A stretch of DNA of 22,722 bases from an uncultured Oscillospiraceae bacterium (GCA_937915075.1 CALDMA010000301.1:1-22722); one strand, 5' to 3'; positions 1 through 6,366 are shown, counted from the stretch's first letter. A program made the numbers and translations. Notes: generated by a model not told the origin, from the sequence alone.

Positions 1-70
1 GCCCGACGCGGAAATGGCGGAAAAGCCGCCGTGATGGAGTCTCAGGGGATTTTTCAGATAGCTCCCTAAA

Positions 71-93
71 CTAAGTTAGCGCGTTTAACTTAG
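71..93. promoter_or_regulatory. Perfect inverted repeat, possible operator
   Basis: Two 8-bp arms, CTAAGTTA and TAACTTAG, flank a 7-nt spacer about 100 bp upstream of the RinA-like gene. The AT-rich arms stand out from the GC-rich surroundings. No T-run follows, so it is not a normal terminator. A repressor or activator binding site is a reasonable guess only. Confidence 0.3.
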
Positions 94-192
94 ATTAGAA
101 AGCGGTGGGGTTAATGTGCGCTCAAGGGCTCGGAGCCCGCCTTCACACAGAGAGAAGCAATGACAGATTTTTTAAGATAAAGGAGAAAAAAC

Positions 193-600
193 ATGGGAAC
201 CGTGATCCGGCCGGAAACGTCCCTTAAAAACGAATATCATATTTCCAGGCATCGATACTATGAATTGAAGCACTTCTGCATGCAGTATTCGGAATGGAAG
301 AAGGCGCGCGCCCGCCTGCGGGGATTCCCGGCGAATTTATCGAACGCACAGATTCGCACGGACACGAAGAGCGCTTCAAACCCCACCGCTCTTTGCGCGG
401 AGGCGCGGATTTACTTTCAGGACCGTATGGATATGATTGAGGAATGCGCGAAAAAATCCGCGGAAGACCTGGCGCCCTGCCTTGTCCGGGCGGTTACGGA
501 GGGGCTGTCCTATGCGGCGGTCTGTCCGCCCTGCTGCAGGGAGGTCTGGTATACGATATACCGGCGGTTCTTCTGGCTGCTGGATAAAAGACGCAAATAG
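193..600 (+). CDS. RinA/ArpU-like phage late transcription regulator
   Basis: This 135-residue protein resembles the small RinA/ArpU-type regulators of Firmicutes phages, which usually switch on packaging and structural genes. The recognisable features are an N-terminal HRYYELKHFCMQY segment followed by EWKKA, a central segment around CAEARIYFQDRMDMIEE, and a C-terminal helix with a Cys pair and YRRFFWLLDKRRK. These fit helical DNA-binding proteins of this group. The ATG follows an AAAGGAG ribosome site at a normal distance. It is the first gene in the window and is separated from the next one by a repeat-filled stretch of about 530 bp. RinA-type genes normally sit between the early and late regions, so the packaging genes may lie nearby. 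The assignment rests on remembered family sequence and the target is unknown. Confidence 0.6.
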   Translation: MGTVIRPETSLKNEYHISRHRYYELKHFCMQYSEWKKARARLRGFPANLSNAQIRTDTKSASNPTALCAEARIYFQDRMDMIEECAKKSAEDLAPCLVRAVTEGLSYAAVCPPCCREVWYTIYRRFFWLLDKRRK

Positions 601-670
601 CGAAACTTAGCCGTCAAAAAACTATCGTTTTTCGACGGGGGAGACCCACTTTCTAAAACGCTGCGGCGTT

Positions 671-766
671 GGAGGGAGGAGCGAAGCGACGACTAGCCCT
701 TGAGGACAGCGTGAAACGCTCCGCAAAGGGCGTACCCCCGCGCCGACGAAGGAGAGGGCGGGGGCG
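671..766 (+). repeat. Family 1 structured repeat, copy A (diverged)
   Basis: This copy has the family order GGAGGGAGG, GACTA, a 6-nt arm, GAGGAC, a GAA-loop hairpin, CCGCA, the returning arm, and GTACCC. Its outer arms are GCCCTT and AAGGGC, and its inner hairpin is AGCGT-GAA-ACGCT. These differ from other copies but stay paired, which is compensatory change. It lies inside family 2 copy 1. The 3' end is diverged, so that boundary is approximate. Confidence 0.75.
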
Positions 767-826
767 AACGAGGCGAAAGTGAGGCGGGGAAAGCATTTTC
801 AACCGCAAACGCAGGCGTTTGCTCCT

Positions 827-922
827 GTCGCCCGCCAAACGCCTTACGGCGTTCGTCGGGTACGGCGATTGCGGAGTGCTTCGCACTGTCCTCACCGCCT
901 AGTCGGCCATGCCGGCCTCCCT
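827..922 (-). repeat. Family 1 structured repeat, copy B (inserted, minus strand)
   Basis: Read on the minus strand it runs AGGGAGG, hairpin, GACTA, GGCGGT, GAGGAC, AGTGC-GAA-GCACT, CCGCA, ATCGCC, GTACCCG, then the hairpin AACGCC-GTAA-GGCGTT and CGGGCGA. It interrupts family 2 copy 1 between GCTCCT and TTGAAAATG, which are adjacent in the two intact family 2 copies. TCCT occurs on both sides (823-826 and 923-926), consistent with a 4-bp target duplication. All stems pair with sequences different from those of the other copies. Confidence 0.85.
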
Positions 923-1031
923 TCCTTTGAAAATGCCCGTTTTCACCGTACATGCCGCTGAAAACGATTTGAATTCGAGAGGACAGCGGCCCTCTCGAGC
1001 TCTCCCTTTGAGGGTTCTGACGGTCCGAAAC

Positions 1032-1063
1032 GGAGCCTTCTCACAGGCTCCATTTTTCTTTTT
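1032..1063 (+). terminator. Intrinsic terminator
   Basis: A GGAGCC/GGCTCC stem with an 8-nt loop is followed by A and then TTTTTCTTTTT. It ends the gene-free repeat region and precedes the promoter-like site of the next gene. Confidence 0.75.
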
Positions 1064-1094
1064 ATCGGAATTATCATGACGCGGGTGACGGAGA

Positions 1095-1105
1095 AGTGTG
1101 ATATT
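1095..1105 (+). promoter_or_regulatory. Possible extended -10 promoter
   Basis: TGTGATATTTTAACA resembles the TGATATATTAACA and TGATATACT boxes at 20842 and 21116. The TG-A-TATTTT arrangement fits an extended -10 element. No clear -35 box is visible. It lies just after a terminator and before the gene at 1131, as a promoter should. Confidence 0.35.
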
Positions 1106-1130
1106 TTAACAATATGAGGAGGATGAAAAG

Positions 1131-1367
1131 ATGGAACAGTGGATTGCTGCAGCGATTGGGCTGCTTGTGGGCGCGCTGTGCGGCTTTGCCGCCGCGAGAA
1201 TAGGAAAGAGGAAAGGGTATATCGGCAATCTCCGGCTGGATCAGTCGGATCCGAACGAGGCGCCCTATCTTTTCCTTGAATTGGATCCGGACGGAATGAA
1301 GAAGATTTACGGGCGGAAAACCGTGGCGCTTCATGTGCGGATCGAAGATTTTATCCCGCGTAAATAA
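1131..1367 (+). CDS. Small N-terminal membrane-anchored phage protein
   Basis: This 78-residue protein starts with one hydrophobic segment (about residues 4-23, rich in Ala, Gly and Leu) followed by the positive stretch RIGKRK. A short soluble domain with YLFLELDPDGM and VALHVRIEDFI follows. The topology suggests a membrane anchor with a cytoplasmic tail. The ATG is preceded by GAGGAGG at good spacing. It is the first gene after a terminator and probably shares a transcript with the next gene, which ends in a terminator at 1836. Similar small proteins are common in gut phage genomes as far as I recall, but none has a function I can name. Confidence 0.75.
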   Translation: MEQWIAAAIGLLVGALCGFAAARIGKRKGYIGNLRLDQSDPNEAPYLFLELDPDGMKKIYGRKTVALHVRIEDFIPRK

Positions 1368-1417
1368 CATCGACTTTTATGAGAAAATCTGTAAAAAATT
1401 TGAAAGGAGAAGAAAAG

Positions 1418-1816
1418 ATGGACGACATTGGGGCGATGCTGGATCGGGAATACGAGACGACGCTTCAGGCGGTGTCTCAGGCCGTAACGGGAAGCGAGGA
1501 GGCCAGATGGCAGCTGCAGAAACTGACGGAACTCCACAAGCAGCGGATGAGCGTGAAGCAGACCGAAGACGAATCTTTTATGCGTTTCGAGGAACTGGAC
1601 TTGAAAAAGACCGAGATGCGCCTGAAGGAAGAGCAGTTGAAGGAAAGCAGGAAAGACCGCATCATCAAGATTGTGCTGGATGGAGCCGCGATTGTTGTGC
1701 CTGTCACGGTTTCAAGCTTCTGGATGGCGAAGGGGCTGAAGTTTGAAGAGACGGGAACGTTCACATCCAGAACGGGACAATGGCTGTCGAATCATCTGCG
1801 AATGTTCAAAAAATAA
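1418..1816 (+). CDS. Coiled-coil protein with a C-terminal membrane segment
   Basis: This protein has 132 residues from the ATG at 1418, which has an AAAGGAG site 11 nt upstream. An earlier in-frame ATG at 1379 lacks a comparable site. The first 90 residues are charged and helical with heptad-like Glu/Lys/Leu spacing, suggesting a coiled coil. A hydrophobic segment follows around IVLDGAAIVVPVTVSSFW. The C-terminus reads KFEETGTFTS and then a basic tail. The arrangement suggests a tail-anchored protein. Its function is unknown, and it is the last gene before a strong terminator. I recall similar ETG-T-TS endings in unnamed phage proteins but cannot name a family. Confidence 0.75.
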   Translation: MDDIGAMLDREYETTLQAVSQAVTGSEEARWQLQKLTELHKQRMSVKQTEDESFMRFEELDLKKTEMRLKEEQLKESRKDRIIKIVLDGAAIVVPVTVSSFWMAKGLKFEETGTFTSRTGQWLSNHLRMFKK

Positions 1817-1835
1817 GCGGAAAACTCGAAAAGAG

Positions 1836-1870
1836 GGGGTCTGTGCAAAACGCATGGGCTCCTTCTTTTT
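1836..1870 (+). terminator. Intrinsic terminator
   Basis: GGGGTCTGTGC pairs with GCATGGGCTCC over 11 bp with several G-U pairs. The loop is 5 nt and the stem is followed by TTCTTTTT. Confidence 0.7.
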
Positions 1871-1885
1871 GGCTAGAGCGGGCGG

Positions 1886-1910
1886 CGCGGTTTTTCCAAG
1901 CGCTGTTATG
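1886..1910 (+). promoter_or_regulatory. 25-bp cassette motif, copy 1 (most diverged)
   Basis: CGCG, then a T-rich block, CCAAG, and a final TGTTATG span exactly 25 bp. It has the same length and end blocks as the four copies at 2631, 3150, 5007 and 6405. It lies 32 bp upstream of the gene at 1942. It is a candidate promoter whose TTAT block sits at a -10-like position. Confidence 0.4.
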
Positions 1911-1941
1911 GAAAACCAATACATGAAAGGATGAAAACGAA

Positions 1942-2211
1942 ATGACGAGGCGCGTGTATCTATATGCGTTCGACAGGCTGTTCAAGATCGTGGATTGTAA
2001 GTTTCTGGAAGGCGAAGCGATTACGGTGCAGAACATGCTGCGGCTGGCCGACTGGATGACGGACAGGAGCGCCGTCCATTTCAGGGTCTACGCGGTTGAC
2101 AACCGACCGGGATTGTACACGGACTTCCGGGAAACGATTCAGACGAACGATTTTGCGAAACACCTCGAATTCGCGGACATGGTCAGTCGCGAAGGAATCC
2201 TTCTCAAATAA
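1942..2211 (+). CDS. Small soluble phage protein, unknown function
   Basis: This 89-residue protein has no membrane segment. It begins MTRRVYLYAFDRLFKIVDC and contains FRVYAVDNRPGLYTDFRETI in the middle. Aromatic and charged residues are mixed, as in a small alpha/beta fold. The ATG is preceded by GAAAGGATG. The gene stands alone between the 25-bp motif at 1886 and a terminator at 2221, so it probably forms its own transcription unit. I do not recognise the family. Confidence 0.7.
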   Translation: MTRRVYLYAFDRLFKIVDCKFLEGEAITVQNMLRLADWMTDRSAVHFRVYAVDNRPGLYTDFRETIQTNDFAKHLEFADMVSREGILLK

Positions 2212-2220
2212 GGTTTTGAG

Positions 2221-2255
2221 AAAAGGAACGGGGCGCGCAAGCCCTCTTCCTTTTT
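2221..2255 (+). terminator. Intrinsic terminator
   Basis: AAAAGGAACGGGGC pairs with GCCCTCTTCCTTTTT around a short loop, with one mismatch. The right arm supplies the T-run, so it could act in both directions. Confidence 0.7.
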
Positions 2256-2269
2256 GCGGGAGGCAGCAT

Positions 2270-2629
2270 ATGCGTTATCATTTTACAAGGCCGGAATTCT
2301 ATACCTGCCAGTATGGCAGGATTTATATTTGCGATCATCCGGTTTACAGCCGCTGCACGCTGTACAAAATCGGCGAGCGGGGGCTGGCCGTGATCCAGCA
2401 GAGATTCGACGCGGAACGGAAAACCACCTGGTGGGGCGAAATCGATCCCTGGCTGACGGATGCGATTTACCTGCACGCCGGGTTCAGGCGGCTGTTTGCC
2501 GAACGGGCGCGGCCGGAGAAGGACGGAATCTACCCGACGATAACGGTGCGCCAGATGATGTGGGCGCTGAAGATGAAGCCGCTGGCAAGGGAACGCTGGG
2601 AGACGGTGTTCGACCGGAAAGAAATCTGA
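2270..2629 (+). CDS. Conserved phage protein, unknown function
   Basis: This protein has 119 residues from the ATG at 2270, which follows GGGAGGC. The open frame extends further upstream, but that part overlaps the previous gene and the terminator and lacks a ribosome site. The sequence contains HPVYSRCTLYKI, AVIQQRFDAE, TTWWGEIDPWLTDAIYLH and a C-terminal WETVFDRKEI. I recall near-identical motifs in many gut phage proteins of unknown function. It is soluble and rich in aromatic residues. The 25-bp motif for the next gene begins just after its stop codon. Confidence 0.75.
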   Translation: MRYHFTRPEFYTCQYGRIYICDHPVYSRCTLYKIGERGLAVIQQRFDAERKTTWWGEIDPWLTDAIYLHAGFRRLFAERARPEKDGIYPTITVRQMMWALKMKPLARERWETVFDRKEI

Positions 2630-2630
2630 G

Positions 2631-2655
2631 CGCGAAAAATGCAAACCGTATTATG
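2631..2655 (+). promoter_or_regulatory. 25-bp cassette motif, copy 2
   Basis: CGCGAAAAATGCAAACCG is followed by TATTATG, 33 bp upstream of the GTG start at 2688. It differs from the copy at 3150 at a single base. TATTAT looks like a -10 box, but there is no matching -35 box; the conserved upstream block is CGCGAAAAA. Confidence 0.5.
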
Positions 2656-2687
2656 GAAAACGAACGAATTTTAACGGAGGTGACGGA

Positions 2688-2885
2688 GTGATAATCTTTA
2701 GAATTCTTGTGTGGGTGCTGACCAGTTTGGTTACTTTGCCGCTGCAGATCTGCGTGATTCTGGTGCTGTTATTAACAAAGTGGTCTGAGGAGGAAGAGAA
2801 CAAGATTGCAGAAATCGGGAAGGAGATTCGTGAGACAGACTGGGAATGGATTAAAACCGGACGTTTTTCGAAAGAGGGAGCCTGA
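2688..2885 (+). CDS. Small single-pass membrane protein
   Basis: This 65-residue protein starts at GTG 2688, 7 nt after CGGAGG. A GTG slightly upstream is closed by a stop after three codons. One hydrophobic segment spans about residues 2-30 and is followed by a highly charged tail with KWSEEEENKIAEIGKEI. The gene stands alone between a 25-bp motif and a hairpin that overlaps its stop codon. A GC-rich family 2 repeat on the opposite strand follows. No function can be assigned. Confidence 0.65.
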   Translation: MIIFRILVWVLTSLVTLPLQICVILVLLLTKWSEEEENKIAEIGKEIRETDWEWIKTGRFSKEGA

Positions 2886-2899
2886 ACAAAGGCTCTTTC
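2870..2899 (+). terminator. Weak terminator-like hairpin
   Basis: GAAAG and AGCC on the left pair with GGCT and CTTTC on the right, with a bulge, across the end of the preceding gene. No good T-run follows, so termination is uncertain. Confidence 0.35.
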
Positions 2900-2919
2900 A
2901 ACTTGCTGAAAAATCTGTA

Positions 2920-3117
2920 GGAGAGCTCGAGAGGGTCGCAGCCCTCTCGAATTCAAATCGTTTTCAGCGACATGCGCGGTGAAAACGGGCATTTTCAAAG
3001 GAGCAAACGCCTGCGTTTGCGGTTGAAAATGCTTTCCCCGCCCCGCCTTCGCCCGGAAACGCCGCAGCGTTTTAGAAGGCGGGTCTCCACCGTCGAAAAA
3101 CGTCAGTTTTTCGATGG
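2920..3117 (-). repeat. Family 2 multi-hairpin repeat, copy 2 (intact, minus strand)
   Basis: This is an uninterrupted copy of the ~200-nt element. On the minus strand it contains, in order: the A/T hairpin CCATCGAAAAA...TTTTTCGACGG; a stem CCCGCCTTC/GAAGGCGGG enclosing an AACGC-TGC-GGCGTT hairpin; a stem GCATTTTC/GAAAATGC enclosing GCAAACGC/GCGTTTGC; a stem CGTTTTCA/TGAAAACG; and CGAGAGGG/CCCTCTCG. The second stem is CCCACTTTC/GAAAGTGGG in copy 3, a compensatory change. No coding sequence is evident. Confidence 0.85.
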
Positions 3118-3149
3118 ACAGGATGCGGGCTCTTTTCTTTTTCCACCTC

Positions 3150-3174
3150 CGCGAAAAATGCAAGCCGTATTATG
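3150..3174 (+). promoter_or_regulatory. 25-bp cassette motif, copy 3
   Basis: CGCGAAAAATGCAAGCCG is followed by TATTATG, 44 bp upstream of the ATG at 3218. It matches the copy at 2631 except at one base. Confidence 0.5.
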
Positions 3175-3217
3175 AAAACGATGGAAGAACAAATCATTTT
3201 TCAGGAGGATAGAGGTT

Positions 3218-3349
3218 ATGGAATTATTAAGCACAATTTTCTTTGCGTTTCTGAGCATCTGCGCGGCAGTGGGATGCGTCAGGGCGGGGAAACTGGTGAT
3301 TAAGGCGATTAACGGACTTTTCGATCGAATTGAAGAGCGAATCCATTAA
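3218..3349 (+). CDS. Very small membrane protein (43 residues)
   Basis: The ATG at 3218 follows CAGGAGG. The 43-residue product starts MELLSTIFFAFLSICAAVG, a clear hydrophobic segment, and continues into a short amphipathic basic/acidic tail ending EERIH. The gene lies between a 25-bp cassette motif and a strong hairpin with a T-run, which supports it being a real expressed gene despite its size. Function unknown; it could be a small membrane modulator or a lysis-type peptide, but nothing specific supports that. Confidence 0.6.
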   Translation: MELLSTIFFAFLSICAAVGCVRAGKLVIKAINGLFDRIEERIH

Positions 3350-3354
3350 ATTTC

Positions 3355-3405
3355 AAAGCGAAAGAGGCGAGGAGGTGAACAAAGCCTCTTGCGCTTTCTA
3401 TTTTT
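3355..3405 (+). terminator. Intrinsic terminator
   Basis: AAAGCG and AAGAGGC pair with GCCTCTT and CGCTTT in one long stem with a single mismatch. It is followed by CTATTTTT. Confidence 0.65.
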
Positions 3406-3432
3406 GCGCGCGAAACGAAAGGAGAAAAAAAG

Positions 3433-3816
3433 ATGATCCGGAAATTTGCGGAAACGGTGGTCGGCGGTGCGATTGGGCTGATCGCGCTTTACGTCGTGGC
3501 CCATGTCGCCTACGAGGCGGGCTGCGAGATGACGAAAACGGAGCTGCGCTACCAGCAGCTGCAGGCGGAAAACAGGGCGTCCGCCAAGGAAAAGGAAGAC
3601 GACCCGCAGCTTGCGCCGCCGCAGGAGCCGACAAAAATCGCGGACGGAAAAAAAAGCCGGCTGGGGAGAGCCGTGCAGATGGCGAAGCTTTTCGCCGGGA
3701 AAAGGACGATGCTGGGCCGACTTGTGCGCAACCCGGAAGGCCACAAGATCGAGGCGCTTGTGGAGGGGGACGAGCTGCACATTAACGTAAAGCGAAAGGA
3801 GGCGAGCTTTGCATGA
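3433..3816 (+). CDS. Membrane-anchored phage protein, unknown function
   Basis: This 127-residue protein has an N-terminal hydrophobic segment (about residues 8-26, GGAIGLIALYVVAHVAYEAG). A coiled-coil-like stretch rich in Gln, Glu and Ala follows, then a Pro-rich linker and a basic C-terminal region with LFAGKRTMLGRLV and ELHINVKRKE. The ATG is preceded by AAAGGAG. Its stop overlaps the start of the dCMP deaminase by ATGA, so the two are translationally coupled. No family is recognised. Confidence 0.7.
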   Translation: MIRKFAETVVGGAIGLIALYVVAHVAYEAGCEMTKTELRYQQLQAENRASAKEKEDDPQLAPPQEPTKIADGKKSRLGRAVQMAKLFAGKRTMLGRLVRNPEGHKIEALVEGDELHINVKRKEASFA

Positions 3817-4262
3817 CCCAGACCCCGCGGCCGGATAAAACGAAATATTACCTGGAAATTGCCGCGGCCGTCGCCCGCAGAAGCACCTGCCTGCGCAGGC
3901 AGTACGGCGCGATCATCGTGGCGGAGGACGCGATTGTGGCCACGGGCTATAACGGCGCGGCGCGCGGGCTTGCAAACTGCTGCGACACAGGCGAATGCGC
4001 GCGGGCGCGGCTGGGCATCCCGCACGGGGAGCGCTACGAGCTGTGTCAGGCGGTGCATGCGGAGGCGAACGCGATGCTCAGCGGAAACCGGGCGGACATG
4101 CGGGGCGCGACGCTGTATCTGGCGGGCTACGAAAACGGGAAGCGGCTGGAAGCGCCCGAGCCCTGCCCGATGTGCCGGCGAATGATAAGAAACGCGCAGA
4201 TTGCCCGCGTGATTACGGCGGCGGGCGAGGAGGAGAAGGATGACGCTGACGAAATGGATTAA
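3813..4262 (+). CDS. Deoxycytidylate (dCMP) deaminase family protein
   Basis: This 149-residue protein belongs to the cytidine/deoxycytidylate deaminase superfamily. The zinc site is complete: HAE at residues 82-84 (zinc His and catalytic Glu) and PCPMC at 117-121 (zinc Cys 118 and 121). The N-terminal segment CLRRQYGAIIV and the motif TGYNGAARG are typical of dCMP deaminases, as in phage T4 and ComEB. The reaction is dCMP to dUMP, which feeds dTMP synthesis. It overlaps the preceding gene by ATGA and the following gene by 23 bp, so it lies in a coupled operon. With folD and nrdD in the same window it indicates phage control of nucleotide pools. No thymidylate synthase is visible here. Activity on free cytosine nucleosides is less likely. 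Confidence 0.9.
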   Translation: MTQTPRPDKTKYYLEIAAAVARRSTCLRRQYGAIIVAEDAIVATGYNGAARGLANCCDTGECARARLGIPHGERYELCQAVHAEANAMLSGNRADMRGATLYLAGYENGKRLEAPEPCPMCRRMIRNAQIARVITAAGEEEKDDADEMD

Positions 4263-5004
4263 GGAAAACACGGCGGCGCTTTTGAGCGCCGTAGGCGCGA
4301 TAGGCGTTGCGGCGACGGCCGTTCTCGCGGCGAAAGCCGTGCCGAAGGCGGAGGACGCGATCTGGCTGGCGCGGCAGGAAGCGCTTGCGCGGGATGAGCG
4401 GCCAACCTGGCGGGAAACGGTTCTTCCGGCGGTGCCGGCGTATCTGCCCGCCATCGCCATGGGCGCGGGGACGATCGGCTGCATTTTGGGCGCGAACGCG
4501 CTCAACCGCAGGCAGCAGGCGGCGCTGACGAGCGCGTACGCGGCGTTGGAAGCGGCGTTTCAGACTTATCGCGAGAAGGCGGCAATGCTTGGCGGGAGCG
4601 AGCTGGACGGCGCGATTGCGGAGGCGGACGAGCGGGAGCGGGCGGACCGGGAAGACGATAACCCGCCCTGGGACGAAACGCAGACGTTTTACCTGAGCTG
4701 CGCGGAAAAGCCGATATTTTTCGAGCGGACGATGGAAGAAATCATGGCGGCGGAATACTGCATCAACCGCAACTTCGTGCTGCGCGGAAACGTGACGCTG
4801 AACGAGCTGCTGACGTTCCTGCGGCTCGAGCCGGTTGAGGACGGCGAAAACATCGGCTGGGATCAATACATCGGGGAATCGCTTTACGGCTACAGCTGGA
4901 TCGACTTTGTACACCGGCACTACACGACGGACGACGGGCTGACCGTATGCGCCATCGACACGCCCTTCCCGCCGCATTCGCTCAGCGAGGGCGTGGACGA
5001 ATAG
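4240..5004 (+). CDS. DUF6353-like membrane protein, paralog 1
   Basis: This 254-residue protein is one of three paralogs (also at 5596 and 7736). Hydrophobic segments lie near residues 12-34 (TAALLSAVGAIGVAATAVLAA) and 64-88. Between and after them are the shared blocks YLPAIAMGAGTIGCILGANA and SAYAALEAAFQTYREK. The C-terminal soluble domain contains FFERTMEEIMAAEYCINR, NELLTFLRLEP and GWD, which match the other paralogs. It is the most diverged copy and has an acidic central linker. The ATG overlaps the dCMP deaminase and has a GGAGGAG site. I recognise the general family as DUF6353, found in gut phages; its role is unknown. The double-membrane-segment hairpin and large soluble domain suggest a membrane-associated assembly or scaffold. 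Confidence 0.75.
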   Translation: MTLTKWIKENTAALLSAVGAIGVAATAVLAAKAVPKAEDAIWLARQEALARDERPTWRETVLPAVPAYLPAIAMGAGTIGCILGANALNRRQQAALTSAYAALEAAFQTYREKAAMLGGSELDGAIAEADERERADREDDNPPWDETQTFYLSCAEKPIFFERTMEEIMAAEYCINRNFVLRGNVTLNELLTFLRLEPVEDGENIGWDQYIGESLYGYSWIDFVHRHYTTDDGLTVCAIDTPFPPHSLSEGVDE

Positions 5005-5006
5005 AC

Positions 5007-5031
5007 CGCGAAAAAAGCAACCGGTATTATG
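5007..5031 (+). promoter_or_regulatory. 25-bp cassette motif, copy 4
   Basis: CGCGAAAAAAGCAACCGG is followed by TATTATG, starting just after the preceding stop codon. It is only 18 bp from the next start at 5049. If it is a promoter, the leader would be very short. Confidence 0.45.
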
Positions 5032-5048
5032 AAAGGAGGCGAGATGCG

Positions 5049-5207
5049 ATGAAGAAAGCGGATGGAATCAAAGCGCTGGGTCTTGTTGCCACAATCGGCG
5101 GGGTTGCGCTGAGTTTGCTGAGCAGCTTTGTTGAGGACAGGAAGACGGACGCGAAAATTGAAGAAAAAGTTCGCATGGCGTTGGCCGAAATGAAGGAAAC
5201 GAAATAA
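5049..5207 (+). CDS. Small membrane protein with charged tail
   Basis: This 52-residue protein starts at ATG 5049, with AAAGGAGG about 10 nt upstream. A nearby ATG at 5044 is out of frame and closed after two codons. A hydrophobic segment (about residues 8-27, KALGLVATIGGVALSLLSSF) is followed by a charged helical tail with KIEEKVRMALAEMKE. The gene stands alone between a 25-bp motif and a strong terminator. I recall similar tiny proteins in gut phages but no function. Confidence 0.65.
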   Translation: MKKADGIKALGLVATIGGVALSLLSSFVEDRKTDAKIEEKVRMALAEMKETK

Positions 5208-5215
5208 GGGAAACG

Positions 5216-5245
5216 GAGCCCGCGCATGGGCTCTTTTTCTTTTTA
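5216..5245 (+). terminator. Strong intrinsic terminator
   Basis: A perfect GAGCCC/GGGCTC stem with a 6-nt loop is followed immediately by TTTTTCTTTTT. Confidence 0.85.
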
Positions 5246-5273
5246 GGCGAGAAAAAGGAGGCTTGAGGCGGGC

Positions 5274-5627
5274 ATGACAAACGAACGCGCCGAATATCTG
5301 CTGCGGCGATACGGCCGGGAATGCTGCGATTACAACCCGCAATATTTCACCATGGCCTGGCGGGACGCGCTGCTGCGGCGATGCGTCTATCGCAATTTTG
5401 CCGTGCGGGAGCTGATCCGCCGGATACGGCGGAGGGAGCGGCCGCCGCTGGAGACGGTATACGCCCTGTACTCCGAGCTGGACGACGTGCTGGCGGAATC
5501 GGACGAGGATGCGTTCCTCACACACCAGTTCGCGGCGGAGATGGAGAACGAAATTGGCGATATTCTGCGCTATCTGAAGCGAAAGGATGAAGAAGATGAA
5601 AAAGACGGACTGGAAGAGCGCCGCTGA
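5274..5627 (+). CDS. Small charged soluble protein, unknown function
   Basis: This 117-residue protein is rich in Arg and Glu and has no membrane segment. Notable parts are YLLRRYGRECCDYNPQYF, a basic stretch ELIRRIRRRERPP, and an acidic C-terminal half ending in KRKDEEDEKDGLEERR. The fold is probably helical. Its ATG follows a GGAGGC-type site, and its 3' end overlaps the start of the next DUF6353-like gene, so the two are co-translated. I do not recognise the family. No catalytic motif is visible. Confidence 0.65.
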   Translation: MTNERAEYLLRRYGRECCDYNPQYFTMAWRDALLRRCVYRNFAVRELIRRIRRRERPPLETVYALYSELDDVLAESDEDAFLTHQFAAEMENEIGDILRYLKRKDEEDEKDGLEERR

Positions 5628-6366
5628 AAAACTGCGGCTCTCGCTCAAACGCCACACCCCGGGAATTTTGACGGGGACGGGTATTGCCGGCATGATCACA
5701 ACGACGATTCTCGCCGTGCGGGCAACGCCGGAAGCCATGCGCCGCATCGACAAGAAAAAGCGCGCGCAGCGCGAACGAAAACTGACCTGCGCGGAGACGG
5801 TTCAGGCCGCTGGGCGGTGCTATATTCCCGCAGCGGTGACGGGCGGCGCGTCGATTGCCTGCCTGATTGGCGCAAGCGCCATGAACGGACGGCGCAGCGC
5901 GGCCCTCTCCACGGCCTATACGCTGGCGGAAACGAGCCTGCGGGACTACCGCGCGAAGGTGATTGAAACGATGGGCGAGCGAAAAGATGCGGGCATGCTG
6001 GAAGCGATCGACCACGACCGGGTGAAAAAGAACCCGCCGGAGCGGGAGATTCTGCTGGCCGAAGGGAACGGACAGACGCTCTGCTACGACGCGATGTTCG
6101 GGCGATATTTCTACTCGGACATTGAAACGCTGCGGCGCGCGGAAAACAAGCTGAACCGGCAGATGACGACGATGAACGAGCCGTATATTTCGCTGAACGA
6201 ATTCTACATGGAAATCGACCTGCCGACCGTCGAAATCGGCGACGAGCTGGGCTGGAACGTGAACAAGGGGCTGATCGAGCTGCGCTTCTCTTCGCAGCTG
6301 GCCAACGGGAGAACGCCCTGCCTGGTGATGAGCTACAGCGTGGCGCCGGAATACGACTATTTTTGA
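5596..6366 (+). CDS. DUF6353-like membrane protein, paralog 2
   Basis: This protein has 256 residues from the ATG at 5596, which has GAAAGG at better spacing than the in-frame ATG at 5587. It is the copy closest to the DUF6353 proteins I remember. Hydrophobic segments are TGTGIAGMITTTILAVRA near the N-terminus and CYIPAAVTGGASIACLIGAS in the middle. Then come SAALSTAYTLAETSLRDYRAKVIE and a soluble domain with FGRYFYSDIETLRRAENKLN, YISLNEFYMEIDLP and ELGWNVNKGLIELRFSS. The 5' end overlaps the preceding gene. No catalytic residues are obvious. See paralogs at 4240 and 7736. Confidence 0.8.
   Translation: MKKTDWKSAAEKLRLSLKRHTPGILTGTGIAGMITTTILAVRATPEAMRRIDKKKRAQRERKLTCAETVQAAGRCYIPAAVTGGASIACLIGASAMNGRRSAALSTAYTLAETSLRDYRAKVIETMGERKDAGMLEAIDHDRVKKNPPEREILLAEGNGQTLCYDAMFGRYFYSDIETLRRAENKLNRQMTTMNEPYISLNEFYMEIDLPTVEIGDELGWNVNKGLIELRFSSQLANGRTPCLVMSYSVAPEYDYF

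Larger units (their letters stand above)
611..1005 (+). repeat. Family 2 multi-hairpin repeat, copy 1 (interrupted)
   Basis: This is one of three copies of an element of about 200 nt made of consecutive hairpins; the others are at 2920-3117 (opposite strand) and 16450-16650. It starts with a Tyr-rich-looking but noncoding A/T hairpin (CCGTCAAAAA pairing with TTTTTCGACGG) and ends with the arms CGAGAGG and CCCTCTCG. Two family 1 repeats, at 671-766 and 827-922, split it. Removing them restores colinearity with the other two copies. Together with flanking sequence it fills the gene-free gap 601-1130; no convincing coding sequence was seen there. Confidence 0.85.

Noticed and set aside
1..69. 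Possible ends of an upstream gene
   Set aside because: Two frames give short open ends (stops at 32-34 and 67-69), but too little sequence is present to choose or recognise either.
101..160. tRNA gene near GGGCTCGGAGCCC
   Set aside because: No cloverleaf arms or T-loop consensus could be drawn; it is only a short palindrome.
653..961. Open frames of 60-86 codons on both strands in the gap after the RinA-like gene
   Set aside because: They are translations of the family 1 and family 2 repeats, differ between copies and lack ribosome sites.
1743..1934. 63-codon open frame after the coiled-coil gene
   Set aside because: It overlaps the preceding gene and a terminator and has no ribosome site.
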